Positions 26,033-35,839 of a stretch of 64,000 nucleotides of DNA are shown here, piece after piece. Numbering within the stretch: the stretch's first letter is position 1; each line of letters starts with the position of its first letter. A program made the translations under genes and the position numbers. The notes below the pieces were generated by a model. The model worked only from the letters and a program-made list of their open reading frames with translations, did not search any database and had not been told where the DNA came from. The DNA is taken from NCBI RefSeq assembly GCF_900636545.1, contig NZ_LR134290.1, positions 3,658,001 through 3,722,000 of the forward strand, given 5' to 3'. Origin of the DNA: Pseudomonas mendocina (GTDB lineage Bacteria; Pseudomonadota; Gammaproteobacteria; Pseudomonadales; Pseudomonadaceae).

Positions 26033-27973
26033 CTAGGCGCGGAAACGCCCGACCAGCCCGTGCAGTTGCTCCGACAGTTGCGCCAGCTCCTGCGAATCGC
26101 GGTGTGCCGACTGAGCGAGATTTTCCACCAGCAACGCATCGCTCTGGATCTGGGCGATGTGACGGTTGATGTCCTCGGCAACCTGATGCTGCTCTTCCGC
26201 GGCGGTGGCGATCTGGGTGTTCTGATCGCGAATGTGGTCAACCGCGCCACGAATCTGCTCGAAGCTGTTGCTGGCCAGGCTGATGCGCTCGACGCTGGCT
26301 TGCGACATCTCCAGACTATTTTGCATCTGCCGGGTGACTTCCTGCGTGCGTCGCGCCAGGCCACCGAGCAGGCTGTCGATCTCGCCGGTGGAGTCTGCGG
26401 TACGTTGCGCCAAGGCCCGCACCTCGTCGGCCACGACCGCGAAGCCTCGTCCCTGGTCACCGGCGCGGGCCGCTTCGATGGCCGCGTTGAGCGCCAGCAG
26501 GTTGGTCTGCTCGGCAATCGAACGAATGGTGCCGAGGATCGCGTTGATGTTCTGGCTGTCCTGTTCCAGCGCCTGCAGCGCCAATGCCGACTGCTTGAGG
26601 TTGTCGCTCAGGCGCGACACGCTATCGGTGGCATCTTCGATCTGCGCCTGCCCGGCATGCACCTGGCGCTGGCCATCATCGGCCGAGGTGGCAGCCTCGC
26701 TACACGAGCGCGCGACCTCGTTGGCGGTGGCGACCATCTCGTTGAATGCAGTCGACACCATTTCCACTGCCCCGCGCTGGCGCTCGGCCACGTCGGTCAT
26801 GTCCTGGGCCACCCGCGTCGAGCCATCGGAGGTCTGACGCAGGGCGGCCGAGGCCTCGATGATGCGTTGCACCAGCTGGCGGATAGTGCCGAGGAACTGG
26901 TTGAACCAGCGCGCCAGCAGCGCCGTTTCGTCCTTGCCCTGGATGCTCAGGCTGCGCGTCAGGTCGCCTTCACCTTGCGCGATCCCCTCCAGGCCGTTCG
27001 CCACGCTGCGAATCGGGTTGACGATGAGATTGGCGAACAGGGTCCCGACCATGGCGAATACCAACCCAAGGATCAGCACGATCACGCCGACCTGCCAGGC
27101 CAGATCGTTGGCCTTGGCCATGACCTCGCCGTGCTCGATCAGGCCGATGAAGCGCCAGCCCAAGGTCGGTGACGACCAGATATTGGCCATGTAGCGAGTG
27201 CCGTTGAGCTCCACCTCCAGCAAGCCATCGGCGCCAGCCAGACGTGCGTATTCACCGCCAAGATCGGTAAGGGATTTGAAGTTGTTCGCGGCATTCTGGG
27301 GGTCGACGAGGACGTTGCCGCTGCCCTCCACCAGCATCAGGTAGCCGGTCTGGCCGATCTTGATTTGCTTGACCAGATCGGTGAGCTGCTTCAGCGAAAC
27401 GTCGAGGCCGACCACGCCGGCGATCGCTCCCTGGGTGTCGTTGACGGTGCGCACGGTACCGATCAGCACGGCATCGTCCGGCGCCCAGTAGTAAGCGGCA
27501 GTACGCTGGGTTTTGCCCGGTGCCGACATGGCGGTCTTGTACCAGGGACGTACGCGTGGATCGTAGCTGCTGAGCCCCGGATCGCTCGGCCAGATGGCAT
27601 AACCACCATCGACCCGTCCATAGGAAAGGTAGGCCGTGGTCGGATGGGTCTTGGCGAAGCGATCGAAGATGCTCTCCAGCTCCTGGTTGGTTTCCGGTAA
27701 CGGGGTGCTTGCCGCGTCCGCCGAGGAATAGTTCTTCAGGGTCGGAGCCGCTGTCATCTGCGGCAGACTCGCCAGGTAGTCGACGTTCTCGGTGATGCCC
27801 TTGAAGAACAGGCTCATGGCGTTGTCGACCTGGCGTATCTCTCGCGAACTTCCGTCGAGGAAGTCGGCCTCGGCCTGGACCCGCTCCTTGTAGATCACCA
27901 CCGCGGCCACCAACAGGATCGGCAGGCACGCGATAGCGGCAAACGCACAGGTCAGCTTTTGTTTGATGTTCAT
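26033..27973 (-). CDS. Methyl-accepting chemotaxis protein with dCACHE sensor
   Basis: 646 residues. TM1 about 9-28, double-Cache periplasmic domain about 30-275, TM2 about 285-305, HAMP, and signalling tip [19 protein letters not shown]. The membrane-distal Cache module carries Tyr137, Arg142, Trp144 and Tyr145 (YDPRVRPWY) and Asp191 (GLDVSL), matching the YxxxxRxWY...D pattern of amino-acid-binding dCACHE_1AA receptors such as PctA. Start at 27973 chosen for GAGGG and the normal TM1 position. Amino-acid chemotaxis is a reasonable inference. Confidence 0.9.
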   Translation of the reverse strand: MNIKQKLTCAFAAIACLPILLVAAVVIYKERVQAEADFLDGSSREIRQVDNAMSLFFKGITENVDYLASLPQMTAAPTLKNYSSADAASTPLPETNQELESIFDRFAKTHPTTAYLSYGRVDGGYAIWPSDPGLSSYDPRVRPWYKTAMSAPGKTQRTAAYYWAPDDAVLIGTVRTVNDTQGAIAGVVGLDVSLKQLTDLVKQIKIGQTGYLMLVEGSGNVLVDPQNAANNFKSLTDLGGEYARLAGADGLLEVELNGTRYMANIWSSPTLGWRFIGLIEHGEVMAKANDLAWQVGVIVLILGLVFAMVGTLFANLIVNPIRSVANGLEGIAQGEGDLTRSLSIQGKDETALLARWFNQFLGTIRQLVQRIIEASAALRQTSDGSTRVAQDMTDVAERQRGAVEMVSTAFNEMVATANEVARSCSEAATSADDGQRQVHAGQAQIEDATDSVSRLSDNLKQSALALQALEQDSQNINAILGTIRSIAEQTNLLALNAAIEAARAGDQGRGFAVVADEVRALAQRTADSTGEIDSLLGGLARRTQEVTRQMQNSLEMSQASVERISLASNSFEQIRGAVDHIRDQNTQIATAAEEQHQVAEDINRHIAQIQSDALLVENLAQSAHRDSQELAQLSEQLHGLVGRFRA

Positions 27974-28464
27974 TCGATGAATCCCTCGGGGTAGTGAATT
28001 CACCAGGCGCGCGAGCACCGACGAATCCTCAGAGACATTATCGGCTCGGCGATGAATGGCTTGAGCGCGCAAAGCGACTTGTTGCTGTCGATCAAAGACC
28101 AACAATTGATTTTGTTTAATCTACCCGTGAACACCCAGCTCACTGCATCTGTCATTGATCGCGATCAGGCCGTTGGTTAAAGAAAAGCCTGAGTCATACG
28201 ATGACCTACGTACGAGCTCCGTTCGCACAACCGTTGCTGTCCGACGCCTGCCATCCCCCGGTTGCAGACCAAGGCCAGATAGACGGGTCCATCCCTCCAA
28301 TCCCCGACGCAGCCGATACAACGAAGCACTACAACACCGCAACAGCAGAGGGGCACCTAGATCCCTCGCAGCCTGCTTGGTCGCCGGCCCAAGGGGGGGC
28401 CGCCGACAATCGTCGTAACTTCGCCTGCCAACTATCCAATTCAAGACGATGAGGCAAGAAACAG
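27974..28464. other. Divergent region between two chemoreceptor genes
   Basis: 491 bp without a gene. AT-rich near 28085-28135. No convincing sigma-28 promoter was found; GCCGATAC at about 28312 resembles only the -10 half. Confidence 0.5.
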
Positions 28465-30423
28465 ATGCTTAAGAATGCCCCGCTTAGCGTGAAGCTACTG
28501 CTCATACTGATATTCCCATTACTCGGTTTCCTGGCGTTCGCTGGCGTCTATGTCGCCGGCAAGTACCAGACCCTGACCGAGATGGATCGCACCGTGACCG
28601 CCAGTGGCGCGGCACAGAAGATCAGCGCGGTGATTACCTCCCTGCAACGCGAACGTGGTGCCAGCGGCGTGTTCATCGGCAGCAGTGGCAAAGCCATGCG
28701 TGACAAGCTGACCGAATACCGCCGAGACACCGACATCGCAGCCGGCAACCTGCGTACCCTGGCACAAGGCTCGAATGGTATGGACGAGACCCTGCGTGCC
28801 CTCGACGAACTGGGCACACTGCGCCCGCAGGTCGATGCGCTGTCGCTGAGCAGCACCGACTCGGGTACCCGCTACACCAACCTGATCAAGACCCTGGTCG
28901 GCTACACCCATTCCCTCGAGGCGAGCGTCGACGACCCGCAGATCCTGCGTGCACTGGGTGCCCTCAACCAGTTCGTGGAAATGAAGGAGCGGGCGGGGCG
29001 TGAACGCGTGCTGCTTGGCCTGACCTTCACCCAGGGTCATTTCGACGCCGACCTGCTGTCACGCTTCAGCCGCAACCTCGGCGAATTCTCGGCCTATCTG
29101 GACGGTTTCCAGCGCCGCGCCTCAGCCAGTTTCCGCAGCAAGCTCGACAACGTGCTGCAGCAACCCGACTCGCAGGAGGTGGCGCGCCTGCAGCGCCTGG
29201 CGTTCGAAACCCCGCTCGGCGATCCGCTGGGCATCAAATCCGAAGACTGGTTCCGGCTCTCCACCAGCCGCATCGACCTCATGGGCCAGGTCGAAGCCGA
29301 ACTTTGCCAGAGCGTCGGCGACCTGGCGACACAGGCGCGCGACGAAGCAGCCAGCAGCCTCTGGCTGACCATCGCCGCGATGCTCGGCGTGCTGTCCGCG
29401 GTGGTGGTGCTGTCGCTGCTGATCATCCGCAACATCAAATCGGCGGTCAGCGACGTCAACGACACCCTGGTCGCACTGGCCCAGCGCGACCTGACCGCCC
29501 ACACGAGCTATGAAGGTGGCGACGAGTTCGGCGTCATCGCACGCAACCTCAACAACATGGCGCAGCAGATCAGGGAAGTGATCCACGAGATCGGCGGCGC
29601 GGCAGCGCAGGTCGCCACTGCTGCCGAGGAATCCTCGGCAGCGGCCTTGCAGACCAGCCAGAACGTGGCGCAACAGCGTCAGGGCACTGATCAGGTCGCC
29701 ACCGCCATCAACGAGATGAGCGCCACCGTGCGTGATGTGGCGCGCAGTACCACCGAAGCCGCGGAAATGTCGCGCCGGGTCAACGACAGCACGCTGCAGG
29801 GCAAGAGCGAAATCGAGAGCACCGTGCGCCTGGTCCAGGCCCTGTCGACGCAGGCCGAACAGACCGCGCAGATCATCATCGAGCTGAAGCAGGAAAGCGA
29901 TGCCATCTCCTCGGTGCTCGACGTGATCCGGGGCGTCGCCGAACAGACCAACCTGCTGGCCCTCAATGCCGCCATCGAAGCGGCCCGTGCCGGCGAGCAG
30001 GGTCGTGGCTTTGCCGTGGTAGCCGACGAGGTACGTCAGTTGGCACAGAAGACCCAGGACTCCACCGTCAGCATTCAGCAGATGATCAGCAACCTGCAGA
30101 GCGGCTCCGACCGCGCTGCCAGCTCCATGCAGGAAACCCTGGACAAGGCCCAGGCCGGCGCCAACAACGTGGTCAGGGCTGGCGACCTGCTGGTGGAGAT
30201 CGCCGACGGTATCGCCAGCATCAGCGACCGCAATATCCAGGTGGCCTCGGCCGCCGAGGAGCAAAGCCTGGTATCGGAGGAGATCAACCGCAATGTCAAC
30301 GAGATCAACGACCTGGTGATCCAGGTCAGTGCCGCCGCCGAGCAGACCGCCGTAACCAGTCGCGAGCTGGCGCGTCTGGCCGATCACCAGCAGCAACTGG
30401 TGAACCGCTTCAAGGTAGGCTGA
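28465..30423 (+). CDS. Methyl-accepting chemotaxis protein with NIT sensor domain
   Basis: 652 residues. TM1 about 8-28, then a helical periplasmic domain whose start ([33 protein letters not shown], about 45-77) has the nitrate/nitrite-sensing (NIT) domain pattern, TM2 about 303-323, HAMP, and signalling tip [21 protein letters not shown]. The family proposal is nitrate or nitrite sensing, which has not been shown for many members. Followed by a strong terminator. Confidence 0.88.
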   Translation: MLKNAPLSVKLLLILIFPLLGFLAFAGVYVAGKYQTLTEMDRTVTASGAAQKISAVITSLQRERGASGVFIGSSGKAMRDKLTEYRRDTDIAAGNLRTLAQGSNGMDETLRALDELGTLRPQVDALSLSSTDSGTRYTNLIKTLVGYTHSLEASVDDPQILRALGALNQFVEMKERAGRERVLLGLTFTQGHFDADLLSRFSRNLGEFSAYLDGFQRRASASFRSKLDNVLQQPDSQEVARLQRLAFETPLGDPLGIKSEDWFRLSTSRIDLMGQVEAELCQSVGDLATQARDEAASSLWLTIAAMLGVLSAVVVLSLLIIRNIKSAVSDVNDTLVALAQRDLTAHTSYEGGDEFGVIARNLNNMAQQIREVIHEIGGAAAQVATAAEESSAAALQTSQNVAQQRQGTDQVATAINEMSATVRDVARSTTEAAEMSRRVNDSTLQGKSEIESTVRLVQALSTQAEQTAQIIIELKQESDAISSVLDVIRGVAEQTNLLALNAAIEAARAGEQGRGFAVVADEVRQLAQKTQDSTVSIQQMISNLQSGSDRAASSMQETLDKAQAGANNVVRAGDLLVEIADGIASISDRNIQVASAAEEQSLVSEEINRNVNEINDLVIQVSAAAEQTAVTSRELARLADHQQQLVNRFKVG

Positions 30424-30476
30424 GGCATCGCGCCGCTCGGCCTGCCCAAAGGGTTTGCCGAGCGCGCTGTTCGAGA

Positions 30477-30506
30477 AAACGGCCCCGCCATCGTGCGGGG
30501 CCGTTT
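30477..30506. terminator. Bidirectional terminator
   Basis: AAACGGCCCCGC / GCGGGGCCGTTT, 12-base perfect stem with a 6-base loop, between the convergent chemoreceptor and TonB-receptor genes. Confidence 0.9.
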
Positions 30507-30508
30507 GG

Positions 30509-32931
30509 TTACCACTGGTGGCTGTAGCTCACCGTCAGCGTAGTGCCAGGCGCCGGCAGGTGGCTGGTGTTGTTGTTGCTGCGCAGTAGCTGGCTGTAGA
30601 GCGGGTAGTAATCGCGGTTGAACAGGTTCTGGATGCCCAGGCTGACCTTGTCCGCTTCGCTCAGGCGGTAGTCGCTGATGAGGTCGACGGTGGTATAGCC
30701 GTCCACGTCGCGGCGGCCGAAGCTGGCCTGGCCATCGATGCGATAGTCCTTGCTGGCGAAGTACGTGGCCTGCAGACGGTTGCTCCAGGCTTCGCTGGGG
30801 TTGTACTGCACGTAGGCGGTCAGCTTCAGCGGCGGCACGCGGAAACCGGTCATGTCGCGCCACTCGCCATTGTCCGGCTTCTCGCGGCCCTTCATCCAGG
30901 TAAAGGTGCCGCCCAGGCCCCAGGTTTCCTCCAGGCTCAGCCAGTCCAGGCTACCCTCGACACCGTGGATGCGCTCCTCGGTGCGGGTCAGGATCAGGCC
31001 GTTGTTGAAGCTCTGCACGTCACCGAGTTTCGAGGTGGTGTAGAACAGCGCCAGCGCCCCCTGCGTCTGCTCGCCCAGCGCACCACGCCAGCCCAGCTCG
31101 TAGTTGTTGGTCTTCACCGGCTCCAGTTCGGAAGAGTCGATGTCGAAACCGCTGCGCGCATTGCGCAGCTGTACACCGATGTCCGGCAACTGGAAGCCCT
31201 GGCTGAAAGCCGCATAGATTTCCTGGCCGGCCAGCGGCGAATAGACCACACCGAGGTTGCCGAGCACGTCGTCATAACGCACCTTACCGCCACTGACGGT
31301 CGCCGGGTTGGCATTGCGAATCTCTGACAACGGCACGAAGTCATCGAACTCGGCGGTGGCGTACTCGTAGCGCAGACCACCATCGACCGACCACTGCTCG
31401 TTGATGCGATGACGCAGCTGAGCGAAGGCGCCGGTACTGATGGTGGTCAGCTCGGGCATGTAGGTGAGCTTGCCGATCTTCTCGAAATCCCGACCGCCGC
31501 TGGCGTCGTAGCGCGCAGCGTCGAAGATGTCGAGCGGCATGTCGCTGCGCTCGTGGTTGAAGTCGCCACCCCAGACCAGCTCGGTGTTCTCGCCCAGCGG
31601 TGTGCTCAGGGTGAAGCGACTGCCGAGAATCTCGCTGTTCTGCATCACCTGATCGACGAAGCGCCACGGGTGGCGACGCCACGTGCGTCGAAGGGGGTGA
31701 AGCGGGTGAAGTAGTCGCGATAGTAGAGCTGCGCAGACAGACGACTGCCGAGCAGATCGGCGTGGTCGTATTGGAGGTTGGCCAGGGTGTTCTTGATACG
31801 GTTCTGGGTATCCAGTTTCAGGCCTTTGAGCGGCTGCGCCGGCACGCTGCTGGCGGGCAGCGTGGCAACTGCAGGGTCGGCGGTGTAGTCGCTGTCCTGC
31901 TTGGCATCGGAATGGCTGAGGGCCAGTTGGATACGCTGATCCTCATCGATACGCAGGCCCAGTTTGCCGCCGATGTTGAAGCTGTTGGAGTCGAACAGGT
32001 CGCCCTGGCTCGGTTCGGGAGCGATGCGCTTGCCGTCCGCGTCGAACGAGCCACCGACATGGCGCACACCGAGGTCGAAGGCGTAGTCGACCTGCCCCTG
32101 CGCGCCGGACAGATGATGCTGCAGTTCACCGCCCAGGCTGTCGCTGTCCAGCTGGGTCAGCGAGGACGAGCCACGGAGGGTGGTTTCGGCCCGGCTCTCG
32201 CCACCGGCCGGACGGGTGGTGATGTTGACGATGCCGCCGGTGGCGCCGGCACCGTAGATCGCACTGCTGCCATGCACCACTTCGACCCGCTCGATCAGCG
32301 CCGGGTCGATGCTGGCAAGGTTGCGTGAGGAGTCGCGGTTGGTATTGAGCGGCACACCGTCGACCAGGATCAGCATGGTGCGCCCGCGCAGAGTCTGGCC
32401 ATAGTCGGTGATGGTGCGGCTGGAATCGGACATGCCCGGCGTGACCTTGGCCAGCAAGGTGGCCAGGCTGTCGGAACCCTGACGCAACTGCTCGAGTTTT
32501 TCGCGTTCGATCACATCGACCTGGCGCACCTGTGGAACCAGGCTGCTGGAGGTGCGCGTGGCGGTCACGTCCATCGCCCCCAGTTGCAGCGGCGCGGCAC
32601 TCGGAGCCTGCGACAACGCGGCCTCGCGAGAAACGATGATGAAGGTGTCCTCGCCCTGCTGGTGAACCTCCAGGCCACTGTCTTCGAGCAGGCGCTGCAG
32701 GGCCTCGCCGGTGCTGTAGCGACCACGCAGCTCACCGGCCTGCTTGTCGCTGGCGATGTCGCTGGAGAAAAGTATCTGCGCGGCAGACTGGCCGGCCAGG
32801 GCATTGAGCGACTGTTCGAGCGGCGCGGCAGGCAGGTCGAAATCGACTTCGTTGGCGGCCTGCACCATCGACGACAAGCCCAGCAGCAGGCTGCTGGCCA
32901 ACAGGTTAAGGCGCAGTTTCGGGGTTCTCAC
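30509..32931 (-). pseudogene. TonB-dependent siderophore receptor with STN domain, frameshifted
   Basis: Two frames together encode one receptor. The N-part (31645-32931, 428 residues) has a signal peptide, an STN signalling domain (about 28-98) and a plug with RGRTMLILVDGVPLNTNRD and GATGGIVNITTR, close in pattern to the IutA/ChtA hydroxamate-siderophore receptors. It ends ARGVATRGASSIR at TGA 31647-31645. The C-part (30509-31648) continues the barrel in another frame from ...RFVDQVMQNSEILG and finishes with the terminal barrel strand TLTVSYSHQW. The total of 2423 nt is one base short of a multiple of three (808 codons), so a single-base loss near 31655 explains it. STN plus FecR/FecI upstream mean it should signal its own induction. 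Confidence 0.82.
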
Positions 32932-33012
32932 GTGGGGTCTCCGGGAATGAAAAGAGGGCGTTCCTGGAGATAGCCGCCGCTACGCGGGCAAAACCCTACC
33001 TCACGACGAAAA

Positions 33013-33852
33013 TTATTTTTTGGCCTGACGCCGGCTCAGCATCGGCACGCCATCGGGCCCCGTCGTCAGGTCCACTGGCAGGATCTTCGGCAACAGCGCC
33101 GGCAATCCCTCCAGGCGCGAGCGTTCGAAGCGGCCGGATACCGGTAGCTCAGCCAGGCTGGCGTCCGACAGGTTGACGCGGATACCGGTATGGCGCTGCA
33201 GCGCATCGAGCACCTCACCCAGCGGCGTGCGCTCGAAAACCAGACGACCATCGACCCAGGCAGCGCTCGCCTCGGCATCTACCCGCGTGACCGTGCCAAG
33301 CTCACCGGCGCGTACCCGCACCTGCTCACTCGGGCTCAGCAGCAGCGTATCGCCGCGGCCGTGTACAGCCACCCTGCCCTCGCTCACCGTGACCTGCACC
33401 TCGTCGCCCAGTCGGCTGACGTTGTAGCGCGTGCCAACCACGACAATCCGCGTAGCGCCGGCCTGGGTCAGGAATGGTCGGTAGTTCATCGGCGCAACCG
33501 CGAACAGCGCCTGGCCGGCCTGCAATTCCACACGGCGGCTACGCAGGTGCCAGCTCACCCGAATACGGCTGTCACCATCGAGCGTCACCTGGCTGCCATC
33601 AGCCAGGGCAATGGTCTGTACCTGTCCAGGAGCGCTGGCATGATCCTCGTTGCGATAGGCAGGGTCGAGCCAGATCAGGCCACCGGCCATAGCCAGCGCG
33701 GCGGCGAACAGCCCCACCGTGGAGCCCGGCGAGCGCCTGCTGCGCTTGACCGGCGCAGGCAGGGGAAAGCGCGCCTTGAGTGCCTCGCGGTGGCGAGCGA
33801 TGGCGTCGTCGGCCGGGATGCGGTCGTCCTCGTGCGGCGGCTGACGGTTCAT
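33013..33852 (-). CDS. FecR-type anti-sigma regulator
   Basis: 279 residues. Short cytoplasmic N-terminus (about 1-45), one TM helix about 46-62 (TVGLFAAALAMAGGLIWL), then the FecR periplasmic domain (IALADGSQVTLDGDSRIRV ... VGTRYNVSRLGDEVQVTVSEGRVAV) and the C-terminal STN-like part (FERTPLGEVLDALQRHTGIRVNL). It would pass the signal from the STN domain of the receptor next door to the sigma factor. The start at 33852 overlaps the sigma gene by 4 bp. Confidence 0.92.
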   Translation of the reverse strand: MNRQPPHEDDRIPADDAIARHREALKARFPLPAPVKRSRRSPGSTVGLFAAALAMAGGLIWLDPAYRNEDHASAPGQVQTIALADGSQVTLDGDSRIRVSWHLRSRRVELQAGQALFAVAPMNYRPFLTQAGATRIVVVGTRYNVSRLGDEVQVTVSEGRVAVHGRGDTLLLSPSEQVRVRAGELGTVTRVDAEASAAWVDGRLVFERTPLGEVLDALQRHTGIRVNLSDASLAELPVSGRFERSRLEGLPALLPKILPVDLTTGPDGVPMLSRRQAKK

Positions 33853-34367
33853 GGCGCTACCCGCTCCAACCAGGCCAGGCACTTGCTCATGCCCACGCGC
33901 AGGTGCTTTTCCACCGCCTTGAGGGAAATCCCTAGCTGTTCGGCTACCGCCTGCTGGGGCAACTCGTGGATCTTGTGCATGACGAACACCTGCCGGCAGC
34001 GCGGCGGCAATTCGGCAATCGCCGCACACAGACGATCCAGCTCATCGGCCGTTTCGAGACAGCGCTCCGGCCCCGGAGCGGCACTGGCTACCTCCGGCAA
34101 CTGCGTCTGCTCGTCTACCCAGGCCTGCCGTCGCCGCTCGCTACGGTAATGACTGACGGCGCGGTCATGGGCGATCTTGCGCAGCAGCGCCAGTGGCACA
34201 CGCACACCCTCCTTCTCCGGTGCTTCCAGCAACTGGACGCAAACGTCGTGGACCACCTCGCGTGCCGTCTGGCGATCGCCGAAGCGGCGACGCACCGAGT
34301 CGACCAGTTCGTCGTAATGACGCACCAGCGCGGCGAGCAGAGAGGTATTGGCGGAGGAATGGGACAA
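33849..34367 (-). CDS. FecI-type ECF sigma factor
   Basis: 172 residues. Region 2 (HYDELVDSVRRRFGDRQTAREVVHDVCVQLLE) and region 4 (LPPRCRQVFVMHKIHELPQQAVAEQLGISLKAVEKHLRVG) are typical of iron-starvation sigma factors. It precedes FecR and the receptor in one operon; a Fur-box-like site lies 39 bp before its start. Confidence 0.93.
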   Translation of the reverse strand: MSHSSANTSLLAALVRHYDELVDSVRRRFGDRQTAREVVHDVCVQLLEAPEKEGVRVPLALLRKIAHDRAVSHYRSERRRQAWVDEQTQLPEVASAAPGPERCLETADELDRLCAAIAELPPRCRQVFVMHKIHELPQQAVAEQLGISLKAVEKHLRVGMSKCLAWLERVAP

Positions 34368-34405
34368 GGGAGCGCTTCGCTGCCAACTGAATGAGCGCGA
34401 ATATA

Positions 34406-34422
34406 AGTGAGAATTCTTTTCA
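34406..34422. promoter_or_regulatory. Candidate Fur box for fecI-fecR operon
   Basis: AGTGAGAATTCTTTTCA matches 13 of 17 positions of the Pseudomonas-style Fur pattern AATGAGAATCATTCTCA. Its place just upstream of an iron-starvation sigma gene supports it. Confidence 0.65.
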
Positions 34423-34482
34423 GTTAAAGAACTACAACAAGGATCGCTATCGGCTTGAGGCCAATGGCCTCGATCGACTATG

Positions 34483-34622
34483 GGGTACCCCTAAAAACGT
34501 AAGCGAGGCAGTCAGCGCAAGGCAAAAACAAGCGAAAAAGCGGAGTTTACGAGTTGTAAATGAGCATTTTGAGCTTGTTTTTAACGCAGCGATGACAACG
34601 CAGGTAGTTTTTAGAGGCACCC
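34483..34622. repeat. 140-bp hairpin element, copy 1
   Basis: Ends GGGTACCCCTAAAAAC and GTTTTTAGAGGCACCC are inverted (13 of 16 pair). Inside, AAAAACAAGC (34524-34533) pairs with GCTTGTTTTT (34573-34582) around GAGTTGTAAATGAGC. The core shares long strings with the copy at 42421-42566 (GTTGTAAATGAGCATTTTGA, CAACGCAGGTAGTTTTT). No coding frame. It sits between the FecI promoter and the GNAT gene, whose ribosome site begins 20 bp after the element. MITE-like or structured-RNA element of unknown class. Confidence 0.8.
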
Positions 34623-34654
34623 TATGGTGGCCTGCATGCACAAGGAGCCCTGCC

Positions 34655-35098
34655 ATGGAAGCCACGCTTCGCCCGGCCACCGTAGCCGATATCCACACGC
34701 TATTCGACATTCGCACCAGCGTCGTTCAGAACCACCTTTCCCGCGAGCAGATGGCCGAACTCGGCATTACACCTGCTGCCTTGGCCGAGGCCATCGACCA
34801 GGCGCCGTGCGCCTGGATAGCTGAACTGGGCGGTGTTGCGGCAGGCTTCGCCATGGTCGATCTCGAAGCCGGCGAACTGTTCGCCTTGTTCGTTCGCCCG
34901 CAAGCCGAAGGCCATGGCCTCGGTCGCCTGTTGCTGGATGCGGCGGAGACTGCGCTATTCCAGCATCACGAGTCGATCTGGCTGATCACCGATGGCCATG
35001 AAAGCATCCGCGCCAATGGTTTCTACCGCCGGTATGGCTGGGAACTGGCGGACGCCATCGACGAGCGCGACGTGCGCTACGAGAAACGCCGCGGCTGA
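34655..35098 (+). CDS. GNAT-family N-acetyltransferase
   Basis: 147 residues starting MEATLRPATVADI. Acetyl-CoA loop VRPQAEGHGLGRLLLDAAE near 80-98 (Q/RxxGxG/A pattern) and the C-terminal NGFYRRYGWEL. AAGGAG at 34642-34647 fixes the start; the longer upstream frame runs through the repeat element. Substrate unknown. Confidence 0.88.
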   Translation: MEATLRPATVADIHTLFDIRTSVVQNHLSREQMAELGITPAALAEAIDQAPCAWIAELGGVAAGFAMVDLEAGELFALFVRPQAEGHGLGRLLLDAAETALFQHHESIWLITDGHESIRANGFYRRYGWELADAIDERDVRYEKRRG

Positions 35099-35182
35099 GC
35101 ATACGAGCGGTATCGCATGCATGAGAAGGCCAGTAAAGCCAGGCGTTGCGGCCCTTCCCAAGGTCATGACTACCTCAGCTGA

Positions 35183-35731
35183 TCATGCTGAGGGTAGCTC
35201 CAACTCGCGCAGTTGCAGGCTCATGCCGTCGCAACTGGCCGACCATTGCTGCAGCCAGTCGGGCAACGCCGGTGACTGCTCATCCAGGCCCAGTTCACGG
35301 GCGAATTCGGCTGGCGCCACATTGCCCTTCGGCCCACGGAACAGCCCGCGCATGACCACCACGGCGATGACCCGCTGATCCTTGACGAAACGGTGCTCGA
35401 CGAAGCTCCACTTGTCGTCCCAGCCGAGCATGCGCGTATGGATCTCGAAGCGCTCGAACAGCTTCAGCTCACGGCGGAACTTGCCCCACACATCACCGAC
35501 GATGGGCAGCGCACGGTGGCGCAGGGCAACGCGAAAGGCGCCGCTGCGCAGCACGTAATCCATGCGCCCGACATCGGCCAGGGTGAAATAACGTCCATTG
35601 GTGACATGCCGGTTGAAGTCCAGATCCAGCGGCCAGACCCGCAGGCGCACTACGGTGGTGGCGAGCCCTGGCACCGGCCGCCGCCAGGGACGGCGCAGCA
35701 ACATCAGCAAGAGGCGAAACCAGAGGTTCAT
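35183..35731 (-). CDS. Thioesterase-like hotdog protein (THEM6/4HBT type)
   Basis: 182 residues. Hotdog fold with DLDFNRHVTNGRYFTLADVGRMD near 36-58 (the DxxxHvnNgrY motif), preceded by a hydrophobic, Arg-rich N-terminus that may be a membrane anchor (NLWFRLLLMLLRR). Fits acyl-CoA thioesterase-like proteins of the THEM6 type. Divergent from the GlxA-like regulator. Confidence 0.8.
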   Translation of the reverse strand: MNLWFRLLLMLLRRPWRRPVPGLATTVVRLRVWPLDLDFNRHVTNGRYFTLADVGRMDYVLRSGAFRVALRHRALPIVGDVWGKFRRELKLFERFEIHTRMLGWDDKWSFVEHRFVKDQRVIAVVVMRGLFRGPKGNVAPAEFARELGLDEQSPALPDWLQQWSASCDGMSLQLRELELPSA

Positions 35732-35839
35732 ACGACAAACACCTGTTTGAATGACGAGGGCCGCACTCTAAGCAGCGAGCTTGCGCTAAGGTAGGTGCAG
35801 AAATGACCAATACCACGCTGATTACGCAACGGAGTGTCC

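Noticed and set aside
28300..28320. Sigma-28 promoter for the NIT chemoreceptor
   Set aside because: GCCGATAC resembles the -10 element but no TAAAGTTT-like -35 lies at the right distance.
31645..31648. TGATG overlap as programmed frameshifting or reinitiation in the TonB receptor
   Set aside because: No slippery heptamer or strong downstream structure seen, and a split barrel is unlikely to assemble; a one-base loss is simpler.
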